The position numbers and the translations under genes are program-made. Shown piece after piece: positions 32,741 to 44,558 of a DNA stretch of 64,000 nt; within the stretch, counting starts at the first letter, position 1; each line of letters opens with the position of its first letter. Below the pieces are notes generated by a model. The model was not told the origin of the DNA and made no database searches. It was given only the letters and a program-made list of their open reading frames with translations. Origin of the DNA: Lagopus muta (Eukaryota; Chordata; Aves; Galliformes; Phasianidae). The stretch covers positions 18,271,505 through 18,335,504 of the forward strand of contig NC_064434.1 in the NCBI RefSeq assembly GCF_023343835.1, in the 5' to 3' direction.

Positions 32741-33874
32741 CCAACAGACAGGTATTTGCTACCCATGCACAGGGAAAAGCAGTGGAGAAGAAAGGAAGAT
32801 GCTAATGAGTGTAGATCTCATATTACCCAGAGAATTAGCCACCAGAGGAGCATGTCCTGATTGCCCTGAGTTACCTGTCACCTCTTTATATCTCATCTGA
32901 GACAAACAGCTTTATTTGCCGAGGCAATGAATATATCTGCCTTATCAAGAAGTTGATTTTTATGCAAGGATGTCATCATTTTGTCAGATGCTAAGTACTC
33001 CACTGCTATATCAGCACTTTATCGATACGATCAAATTTGTTGCAGCACAGGAAACTCATCTGGGATAATGTGATGTACTTTCTCTGACAAATAGGGACAT
33101 TAATACAGACTGGGAAAGGCCGAAGCAAACAGGTTAAAGGGAGGTAAAAGGTGGCAAAGGCAGAAAGTGTATCTTTTAAAGTGGGAACACATGAGAAGAG
33201 GCAATAGTAATGGGCAGGAAAAGGCATAACATTCCTGGAAGTCTGCCTGTACCAGTAGCAGTAATTATATGGCAGAAGAAAGCTGCCAGCAGCACTGTTT
33301 ATTTCCTGTGGAACAGACAGGCTATGGCACATATAACTAGCAAGCAGATGGCAAGAGCCCCATGAGAAACGGAGTTCATGATGACTTTTGCACTCCACTG
33401 TTTGTGCCATAACATTCTTTTGAAAATAGTGTATGTGCCAGGTCTGGTAATGGTTTAACAGATGCTTCATCTTGGTTTCTGGACAGAAGACAGGAAAGTT
33501 GCCCTGAGAGTCAGGAAGGAGACACTCATGCAGCTATGAATGTTCCAGCATGTAGAACTTTTATACATATACTATTTTGCCTCTAAAATGCCATGGGCCT
33601 ACATATCTCTATGCAAGTTCTGTTTTTTTTTCCTAATTTTTTTCTGTGCAGAAAAAATTGCCATCTCTCTCCATGGGAGCTCATAGGAACTTCATGAATC
33701 TCATTATACAGTGAAGTGAACATTTTGCTCACTTACTGGACTGAAGAATTTGGGTTCAAGATGTTGGAAAGCCAAACAGGCACAGATACAGCACAGTCCA
33801 CTTCATTATGGGACATCTTGCAGAAATGTGAAGAGTCCTGAATCAAAAGTACTAGAAGTAAATATGCTTCTGTA

Positions 33875-33896
33875 CTAGAACTAGTACTAGTTCTAG
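33875..33896. repeat. 22-bp perfect palindrome
   Basis: The sequence is its own reverse complement, centred on the AGTACT step between two CTAG-rich arms. Related CTAGAAG / CTTCTGTACTAG words flank it on both sides. Confidence 0.9.
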
Positions 33897-36800
33897 AAGT
33901 ATTGTTTCTGGCTTGTTTCAGGGTATTTTGTGTCAATCAACTCTAGCAGTTTTCAAGAGTTTCTCAAAGGATGAAATAGTTAAGAATTATCAAAGGACAT
34001 CTATTCATAAGCATTTTAATATGCTTAAGTACAATACTTCTGTAAAAATAAAGTGTTGTCCTGCTACTTTAATCTGCTTCCTGTGTCCATGTTAACTTGC
34101 TCTATGCATAAGCCATTATGTCCAGGAGGCTCAGCTATCCCTGCACATGTGACAAGTTACTCTGATTGATTTTCCACAGTATTTTTCATTCGATTCTCCA
34201 ATTAATTTTTTTCTTAAAAAAAAAAAAAAACAACCCTAAGAGAAAAATAATTGTTATTACTCTGAAATTAGCCACTGTCTAAACACTCTGGCTGCAGTTG
34301 AAATAAAAATATGTTTTCCCAATTAGCAGGAAGTTTCTTCTCTTTTGGACTGTGTATGGCATGAAATAATTCAGCTCTGTAGTTCCAAGAATGAAAGAAA
34401 ACAAAGCGGCTTAAATAGTTAATATAATTTACTGCACAGCAATTACATCTATTGCCACGAGAAGCAAAATTTACTACCACAGGGAACTGAAAAAGTTCAG
34501 TATGTCAATATGTCACAGTAAAACACAGTATAAACTGCATGTAAATGAGACCTTCCACACAGCTCTGCATTTTGTGTCACAGAGCTATTGGATGGAGAAT
34601 GGATGATTCCTTTGGACTGGAGCTCAGGATTACACCTCCCCAGCTGAGAGCCCTGACTGCCAAATTACACAGTGCTTCAGGAGGAAGCCAAGAAATGCTG
34701 CCTCTTGAGATGTAGTAGGCAGCTGCCACATTGCATCCAGGGCCTTAGGAATATGTTGAGGCAACAAAGAGATGTTGCTTAAAAAAAAAGTGCATCCTCT
34801 TGCTACCTGCTCTCCCTCAGCTGTGCTTCATGCAGTAATGCTGCTCGAAGCCTGGCATGCTAATGGTTCCCCTTTCAGAGCTCACTGGAGCTGAAATCCA
34901 GGCTGTGAGCCATGAGGTAGGCAAGTATCTTGGTGCTTCTTCCAAGGAAGTATCCCTCAGCAGAGAAGGTAAATAGGCATATTAGAGTACTTCAATTCAT
35001 GACTAAGAGATTTTGAACATTTTATCTCCATATAGGTTGTCACTGGTATTAACAAAGAAAGAAAGCTTGCCTCCATTACTAGCACACACTGTTTTCCTTT
35101 TAGTTACAAAGTAATATTTATTTTTCATTCATAATGTACTATTTTCTTGAAATGCTGCTATTTCCTTTAGGAAGAATGTCTCTCTACAGTTAGCACCACA
35201 AAAAGTCAATGATTCCACTGTTAACAATATTAATATCACCTGTATAGTGGTAAAGATAAAAAATTAGAAAAAAAAAAAAAAAAAAGGTTTATAAAACATT
35301 TCTGAAGTCCTTTTTTCAAAAATCTGCTCTGTAGTGTCAACAGTGATTCTAATGGTTTGCATATTTTCAGTATATTTCCAACTTTTGTGTTGGATGGGTG
35401 CAACATTTTACATCTGCTAGGACAGCAAGCAACAAGTACACAAGAAATCTCAAGTTACAGATGAGAATTCTGCTAAGATTTGAAAGCTGTTGACGTGTTG
35501 CTGTTTAGTACCTTTGGGTTCAGGACTTCACTGCTGACCTTTTACTGAAAAAATACAATATAAATTGTGGTCATGATGACTCAGCCAATCCCAACTGTAT
35601 GTTTAAACCATGAGTATCCAAACTTTGCCTTGCCTGGGCTAAAATGAGTGAAAAGAAATGGTCTTGGGCTGCACACAAAATAGATAATATAGTTAATATA
35701 TATAAGTATATATAAGTAACAAAACTTCTTTTAATTTTTTGTATTTTTTTATTTAAACATAAAAGAGCAACAAAATCATAAAACTAGCAAGTTGGACACA
35801 TATGGATTAAACCATGGGAAGTGGGAGTGTTTCAGATTCCTTATAGATCATGACAAAACCTCACTCTTGTTATTCATCCCTCCCTCCATATTTGATCTCC
35901 ACTGCCAAAACTGCTCTTCATGGCTGGTGGAAACTAGAGGGAATCCTGTCTGGTTGATCAGGAGAAGGACTTCTTGGTGGATCATAGATCGTGCACACAG
36001 CCTATGTCAAAGAAACCAGGCTAAGCCAATGATGATTTATTAAATTAAAAGTGATGTGACCTAGTCCTTTGCTGATCCAATTACAAACCTTCCATGAAAC
36101 CCACCAAATTACTGATGATATATAAACCTATAGTAACAACTAACAAATTCCTTCTTTTTATTTATAAATGACAAAAAGTCATGATGAGCAATAAATTATT
36201 TATTCAAAAACAACTATACAAAATAACACTTTTGGAGATCAACACTTCTACATTTTTTTTAAAGTGCATCTCTTCATTGCTACAATATTTGGTTTACTAA
36301 TTTACACTGTACATTCATAATCTGTAAAAAAAATAATTGGTGAGTATTTTCCCAGTTGGATGTTAATAACATTGACAGGGAGCACAGATTCCATTATAGA
36401 AATCACTTTTAAAGTGTATACATATACAAACTATTCATAATCAGAAGACAGCACTGTGACAACAGCAATCACTAGAAAGTGGAATTACAGAATATACGGT
36501 ACGACAATAGGTTCTCTTATAAAAGATTATGTAAAAGTGCAAAATATATACACCCTGCCTTTATATTACCTCCTAGTTTAATCTTTAATACTTATTAAAT
36601 CTTGTTCTGACTTCCTGAAATGAAGAAAAAATTACAGTAATTTTACACTATGTACTACAAACATGCACATGTTGCAAGACTGCATTTATAAAAAAAAAAA
36701 GACAAGCAAAGCTTTTCACACAAAAATACCTTTTTAAAAATTTTACTTGGTAAAACATAACAAAGCATATTATGAATATAACTCCAGCTGTGAAATATTA

Positions 36801-37175
36801 TGAATATGAAAAGATCTTGTTAATTTTTTCTTTTCTGTCAGTTATAAGATTGTAAATAGTTCCATGTGCAGTCCACAGAGATTATCGAATTTACTTCATC
36901 ATTTTGTTCTGCAGTATTTTGGCCCTCAATTTTTTCCAGTACACTGGAAAGAAATCTATAATTTGCAGATAGTAAAAAAAAATACCACACTTAATTGCCA
37001 CATAGCCAATATGAATGACATTTGAACAGTCCCTATGTGTCCATATAGAATGTTAACATACATTAGGTTAGGATCTACTATGATCTGTTAAATATTTTAA
37101 TATACTTTTAGGACAGAGCTAGTGTACTTTGAGGAAATGCTTAATAATATATGGTTATTGCTTATCATAAGGATA

Positions 37176-37229
37176 CTTTTCAAAATATTTTTCAAAATAT
37201 TTTTCAAAATAAATTTCAAAATATTTTTC
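37176..37229. repeat. 12-bp tandem repeat (TTTTTCAAAATA-like)
   Basis: About four copies of a CAAAATATTTTT unit with one variant copy. Confidence 0.85.
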
Positions 37230-37687
37230 TTAAAAAAAAACCTGTGCACTTATGTCATGTAAAGTTTAGAACAGAAATCTTGTGTTGATGACATGGCATA
37301 GCTCACTTTTTTTTCCTGTACCAGGGAATTCAATACATTTGATCTTTTAAAATTTGATTTCTTGGAGGATGATCTTTCCTTTTCAGCAAGGAAAGATTTA
37401 CAGGCTGGAAGTGAGAATGAATGGCAATTGTGAGAAGAAACTTGAATGTTTATGTCACCACTGATGACTTACTCCTAGACACTCTGTATTCTTAGGTAAT
37501 TCCAACGATGGCCAGTAATTTTCAAAAGCATTTGTCTGGAAGTGGTTTTAGAAATTTCCTATCAAGTGTCTAAGATATTAATATCTTTGGCTGAGAAAAA
37601 GAAGGCATTCAAAATAATATCTGAAACACACATTTTTCAATGAAGAATAGTATGCACAATCAGCCTGTTGAATGAGGTCCTGGGCAA

Positions 37688-37799
37688 CCTGGTCTAGTAC
37701 CAGATATAGAGGTTAGAGGCCCTGCGTGTGGCAAGGGGGTTGGAACTTGATGAACATTGGCGTCCTTCCAACCCAAGCCAATCTATGATTCTATGATTC
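37688..37799 (+). mobile_element. CR1 LINE 3' tail
   Basis: Short sense CR1 end: TCCTGGGCAACCTGGTCTAG, then GTCCTTCCAACCCAAGCCA and the tail CTATGATTCTATGATTC. Confidence 0.88.
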
Positions 37800-40700
37800 G
37801 GTGCTGAGGAAACATTTCATTGGAGTGCAAGCAGACTTGAGAGAGAACTGTTGGTGAGAGTCACACTTAGGAGAAAAGTGTTACTGTGACAATTAAAAAA
37901 ATAAATTATCCATACTTCACTTCTACAATGTGTTTTTTCATATTTCCTCCAAGAAATAAAAATCGCTTTTTACTTTGTAAAAGAGAACACATATTATAGG
38001 GAGGTGGGGAAGCAAGGGCCACATATTTCACACTGGTCATCTTGGGGAGGATATTCACACAGTTGTAATACATGGCTCTGTTACAAATGGTGCTTCCCAA
38101 CCACAGTGAACAAATTTACTGTGGTATTTGAGATGGAAACTCTTGGAAATATGCAGGAATGCTATAAGTACAAATTTTAGGGACTTTTCTTATAAAGAGA
38201 AGTCATTTAGTTTTCCCATGCATTTACTAACAACTTTCACAAAGAATAATGTCATCTCCAGTTTTTTACAGTTAAGTGAAACCTGAGCACACTGAGAACT
38301 TTAAATCCCATTAATTTAAAATCATCAGTGATTTACCACCTAAGCCATTAGTCATGGTTCTGTTGAAACTGGACTAATACTGGATGAAGATAATATGAAA
38401 AATGCAAAAATATTGAGTTAAAATGAAATACAGATCTTTTTGCAGAAAATTTCATTCATTTTCTTGGATTTTCCAGTAGTAATAAAGGCAAAAACATTAT
38501 AATTTTTTTTTTCATCTTTAAATAATCATATAAAGATAATGCCATAGCATTAATAGCATCAACCTCTTATGTACACTAGATGTTGTCAACTTTAAGGAAA
38601 ATTTAAAAATAAATGGCATTTTGTATGTCAACACAAAAATAATTGGACAAATAGGAAAATCAGCCATCTCTCATTTCTACTACTTCTCGTGCTATCAAAA
38701 GATGTATATGCAGCTAAACTCCTACCTCCTTCTGTCTCTGAGAGACTTAGGTATTAAAAAATATTGGCTCAAAATGCAAAAATCGGGATAAACTGTTTAA
38801 CAGAATATAATTTTTGGTTTCTAGGTGAAATGGATGAAAAGCACTAGACCAAATAAACAAACCCAGAGCACAATAAATAACGCTACAATCACTAACAAGA
38901 AACAATGATGCTGACATAGATGGACAAATAGAGCAAATAGCAAAAATAGAACTAGTGAATATGTATTGGCTGAAAGGTGAGCAAATGCAAAAGGCTGAGT
39001 TGGGAAAGCTTTCAGTGGCCACCAGGGATCCAACCTCTTGGAGAATGTGATTTTGTTTGCTTGGGAAATGCTAATAATGTCTCCTCAAATGGATGGATGA
39101 TATTACAACCTGGGTAGCTGGATAATGAGGTATACATTTACATGCTTTAAGAAAGTACTTACATTTGCAATATCTTTCACTAACACAACAAATATTTTAA
39201 AAAGCACCAAAGATTTCACTTCCTCTGACAAGTCTGCTGTTACTGAATAACTGAGCAGTATTTCTTCTTCTTATGCTATGTAGGGAACTGCTGTGTAATT
39301 CTCTTTTTCTGCTCCTTACTTTTTTAGTGATCGTCTACTCTCCATACTCTGGCAAGCCTAGCAGTGCCTCAGAACACACTCAGCATATGCCCAAGCACCT
39401 GGATGCATCAGCTCCAGTGGAGCTCAACAGATTGCATTTTTTTCTGTTTATTTTGTGGCTCCTTCTTTTAAGAGAATCCTTTTACAGTTCAAATATCTTT
39501 TTTTTTTTTTTTTTTTTTTTCAATCAATGAATTCATATTAAAAAAACTTCTAAGCATCAGTGATCTTTATGGGACAGATTATGGAGTCCTGCTCTTTATT
39601 CTGAACATTTCAAACATCTGTAGCACAAAAAAAAAAAATAAAAAAAATAAAAAAAAGTGCTTCAACATAAGTATATCACTCTTATATAAGTTCAAGTCAG
39701 AAGATTTATGCATGCTTTCACAAAGCTTTGTGGTCCACAGACAAGTGCCTCATGAATGCATTTGTCCCATTTACACACTGGAATTACTTAGGTTTTAACT
39801 GTAATCACATGCATTTATTTGATAAATCACATAAATATTAAAGGCTTGAAACTAAATGGCATGTCATTCTAGATGAAGTGCATTTGTCTCTCACAAGCAG
39901 CCTAACTTTGCTTGAACACTTTAGACAAGAAAAAACTGCAAATTTACACTACCCAAGGTTGGCTATAATTCCATAACTGCTCTGTGTGATTAGGCACCAT
40001 TCTCAAACCAAAAAAAAAAAAAAAAAAGGTGTTTGTGGTGATCATAACTGTGACAAGCTGAGGAAGCAACGCTAAAACTGTGGAATGATACAGAAGCAAG
40101 GCAATTAGAGAACACAAAGCAGAGAATTAGACATCTCTCACTTCTAGTACTTCCTGACAGTGAATTACTTGAGAAACATACCATTGTTTCCTACATTTCA
40201 ATACAATTCCTGTCTCCATTCCTTTCTTACTTGCACTCCCTTTCCAGGAAATCCATAATATGTTATTGACAAACTCAGCGTTTTACTGAATAACCTGAAG
40301 AACTAGAAGCTACAGAAAAATACATCAGACAAAAGGTCTCTCCTGCAGAAGGCCTGTGCTTTACTGTAACACATCTATCGCCACCAATATTGTTTGTGCT
40401 ACATGAAGCACTGAATAAGTCACTGTGTCTTTTCCACTTCAAATGATCTGTTCATCAAACCATTTCCTGCTCAGCCCAAGCTCAGCCTGCCACTACTTAC
40501 ATTTGTGCAGGGACAATTGAATCTGCCCTTTAGAGCTATTACAGTGACATGGTTTTCAATTCCTCACTGAATTTCAACAGAACACTATTTGCTGAAGTGA
40601 TTTATTGTATGACAGAGAATGAGGGGCTCGGCAGTCCGCAGAGCACCTTTTACTGCTGGAACTGAAATGCCTCTGTGCATGCAGGAGGCTGTGGCTGAGG

Positions 40701-41048
40701 TTGCAATTGTGATTACTCTGCATACGTTCACAAAGACATTTAGCATGAACTAAAAGAAAGAAGCTTCAATCAGTGATGCAACTGATCAGTCAGCTGCATC
40801 AAATGACCTTTCATATCTGAAAATGTTACGCTATTATAGTTTAAAGGCTGACTTTCCTATCCTGCTTAAATATGCTGCAATGAGTACAAAACAAATGAGT
40901 TAATTTGATACAATTTAGGAAAATATGGACAGCTATTTAATAGAGTTTTCAAGTGCAAAAATGTACTTATTTTCTTTTATTCTTATTGCCGCTACTAATG
41001 TTTGCTTTTCTTATTCTAAGAGCACTTTGCAGAAATTTCTTTGTTTCA
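37800..41048. other. Intergenic unique DNA
   Basis: AT-rich sequence with poly(T) 39498-39520, an A-rich run 39627-39656 and poly(A) 40009-40027. A less AT-rich part at about 40440-40850 has the look of a conserved non-coding element, but only an alignment could show that. No gene was seen. Confidence 0.55.
39498..39520. repeat. Poly(T), 23 bp
   Basis: Homopolymer in intergenic DNA. Confidence 0.9.
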
Positions 41049-41212
41049 AAGAATTGTAATAGTTGGAAGGGACCTCTGGAGATCAAAACCTTGTTAAAGC
41101 AGTTCCCTACAGCAGGTATCAAATCATCCAGTCTGGTCCTTAATATCTCCAAAGAAGGGGACTCCATATATTTCCATATTCTTAATTTTGTTTCAAACCA
41201 ACCCTGAAGCAC
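41049..41212 (-). mobile_element. CR1 LINE 3' fragment
   Basis: Antisense CR1: AAAGAATTGTAATAGTTGGA and GGGACCTCTGGAGATCA, then the CCTACAGCAGGT and ATCTCCAAAGAAGGGGACTC blocks, as in CR1-F-like copies. Confidence 0.8.
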
Positions 41213-44200
41213 ATTTTGGTTAATCTATTTGACCCCAGAAGTCAAAAGATGGATTCACTGATAAACAAACAGGTAATCAGCTTATTATAGCCTAATGACT
41301 TCCACTCATCAGCTTAGGCACAGCAATCATCTGCAAGTATGTTCCTAGCCCACTGCAGATATAAAGTGAAACATGCCCAGTAAACAACTGCAAAGGTCAA
41401 GGAATACGAAGTGAGTGTCTGAGTAGATGGCTGTGTATTCAGCAATTTTAATTATTAGACTTGTGTCCGGAAATCTAAACAGTGAGAACTAATTAGAAAG
41501 GTGAGATGTTTTTTTCTCACATCAAGACCTGCTCATAGCAAGGGAGGAGTTGCGGATTCAGATTACACCGAATGAATCCCTGTGGATGTTTCAAAGCCTG
41601 GTCTCCTACGGCCTTTCTATCCTTTTTCATGAGCACCATCATGTCCGTGTTTTTCACTAGTTGGAAGTTGTTCTCTGTTGGGGATTCTTAGAGTCTGCAA
41701 ACACACTGCCAATAGCACACAGAGAATGCAGGTGTGCCATACTGTTGAGTGTTAAGTCTGGCTTTTTAAATCTTGTCTTTTTAAATCTGATCTTTTTTAA
41801 AGAGGTCTGCCTATTTATTTAAGTGCTGAATCACTGGGAAAATTCTTAATATTTGATCCTGGACCTTTGCATTTCTAGGTTTCAAAAAGTCTTAATTGGA
41901 CTCAAAATTGTAGTTCTTATATGGTTTGGGTAAATTTTTGATACAAAGAAGTCATTTTATTTCCAGTACTGTGATATTCTGTCTTTTTTGTGTAAGAAAA
42001 ATATTCCTCATATTTGCAATGTTCGATGAAACATCAGTTCCCTCAGTTTCAATTTTACAATGGGTTCAAACTAATTAAACTATGTCTGCATGCACTCTTG
42101 GCAATTTTCAAGGTCTGAGATGTCAAAGAATAGTGAATACTGAGCTGCCCTATGTAAACACCTGTAGCTCTTTTTTCATACAGTTTGAACTCCAAGCGTC
42201 GGAATTTGGAGCAGATGTTTTCATGCCAGAGACATAATCAGTTCAATTTATCTTCTAGAAAAAGCTGCTTTTGCTTTGAAAATCAAGATAAAAGAAGGAA
42301 GGTATGAAGATATGAAGAGCAGGATTCAGCATGCCATTAAAAAATTCAAAATCTGACTTATTTCTGTCAAAAAAAAGAAAAAAAATGTAGTGAAATGAAC
42401 AAACAAACAAAATCAATGAAGCAAATTGTTTTAGAACAACTCCAGAGAGTTTCTCCAAGCTGTTGAAGGGTTTTTTGGTTTTTTTGTTTTTTGTTTTTTT
42501 TTTTCATATCAAGACATGGGAATCTAAATAGAGAAGAACAAAGGTTGATTGATTACTTTGGAAAGAAGTATAACCAATAAACACAACATAAAATCTTTCA
42601 GAAAAATGACCTGAAAAATAAATGTGAAATGGTGTGATAAATTAAAGAGAAATGTGTAACGCAGAAAAATATGCAAAATAAAAAAAAAAAAAAGCAATTC
42701 ATTAGTAAGCAATAAGGAAAACTGGGACCCATTATTATTCAGTTTTACATACATGTGTTTTCAGCTAAAATACTTTTGCAAGCAGTTTGAAAAGCTGTGG
42801 ATGGTAGAAAAAATATTGTACTATATTATAATTATAATTATTATATTATATATTATAAAAGAATATTGAAAAGAATAATAAAAAACAGCTGAACCTCATC
42901 TATTTGTTCATTTTGTTAGGAAATAAATATCAGTTGCGTCAGATGGAGAGAACAGTTCCTCTGAAGGCAAATGAAATAAGCAATTCTGAGTACAAGAAAC
43001 CACATGATGATGGCTGGTAAAGCTATTTAGATAGGGAAAGCAAAAATCCAGGAAAACTACATGCCTCTTAGCAAGATTAAGTACAATCATAAGAGGGCAT
43101 GCCATGGAAACGGATTTACTGCTGATGAAAAGGTGGCTACTGTTGAGTGCTGTATACTAGTTACAAAGGAAAAACGTACTACTCATCCTAGAATATACCA
43201 GACAAGAAAGGAGCATGGTGCAATATTTTCCAAGAGAAAAACCCATAAAAATTCTACAAATAAGTCTTTTAAAAAAGATTCATAAAGGAAATTACTGCAT
43301 AAAAGGAAAAGAGAATTCTCATTTACATTCTTTTCATATGAGCTCTCACAAACTATGAGTTATGTGGTTGTTTTACTATTGCAATTGCAAATTTTCCTCT
43401 CCATGATATAAAACAGTGTTTAAGAAATGTGTTAAGAGAAATGTATTAAAATGAAATGCAAAAAAATCTTAAATGAATAGAAATAGTTTATGTGTCAAGA
43501 GAAGACATTAGCAGTATTTGACTTTATAGAAAATTACTTCTTTTGGATGAAAAAGATTCTGATAAAAAAAAAAAACACATTTAAGAATGTTTTGATGTCT
43601 TTTTAAAACTGAAGATCTAAAACAAATTCAGGGAGTTAAATGGCAGGGTAAGGTAATTCTGTATAAGTTACAATGACCGCAAATTCAGAATGTGGGACTG
43701 CCATAAGACAGTATTCTTTCCTACAGTTTAGATTAATATACAGTAAATTAATATTTTGAAGTCCTCATTGCCTTGATTCAAAGAAAGGTGAAGGGCAAAT
43801 GAAGTATGAAACATTTTTTGATCCAATTCTGCTTCCTTCCACCTTGCTATGAATATTTTAGTGATGGGGAGAAATAAATCTGTAATAATGCTAAAAATGA
43901 TGATAAAAAACATAATTTGCTGCCATGAAGAACTAAAGCCCAGAAGTGGTTTTGACATTCAAACCTGCAGATGTTTTAAAGTTACTACATTTCCTATTTC
44001 TCCCTGAGTGCATTCATTTTTCACTTGAGGACTAAGAAAGGTCAAGTATACACAGCATACCAAGATGCAAAGTGTGCTACTAAGCACTGGGCTTTTGTGG
44101 TAGTCACTGTGGTTTTAGTAATAGACAATTCAGGAAAAACACTGCCTTTACTCCAAAATCTCTTTGCAGTACTGGCTAAAGCTAGAACACAAGTCAAATG

Positions 44201-44526
44201 CAAACCACTGTACTTCCCAAAGTCTTGGTGTGAAAAGTCTAAGGAATGGTTGTTTTTTTTTTCCTATTTTATCCAACAACAGAATAATCTGCCTAACCAT
44301 ATTGGTTCAGTAAAGGATTTCTACTTTAAAACAGGGAAAGTTTTATCCCTAAAGCCAATTAAATATTCACATTAAATCTGCAGGGGCATTTTTATCCAGC
44401 TTCTCTGAAATAAGAAAACAGTGAGCTGATAATGTAATCTGCTTATGGATAATTTAGGATATACTAAAAGACAGTAATTTAGCTCAGTTCCGACTGCTAA
44501 TTGAACAAAGTGCTTAAATACACAGT

Positions 44527-44558
<32 letters not shown>

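Larger units (their letters stand above)
32750..37687. other. Intergenic unique DNA
   Basis: Unique AT-rich DNA between the LTR-like block and a CR1 tail. It holds a minus-strand 154-codon ORF (33006-33470) without recognisable similarity, a 22-bp perfect palindrome (33875-33896), and poly(A) runs near 34217-34231 and 35269-35285. No gene is supported. Confidence 0.6.

Noticed and set aside
43061..43285. Lys-rich 74-codon plus-strand ORF, considered as a transposase remnant
   Set aside because: No DDE/D or HTH pattern visible, and no terminal inverted repeats nearby.
44025..44375. Plus-strand 116-codon ORF
   Set aside because: No recognised motif, no splice or promoter context, and AT-rich chance composition.
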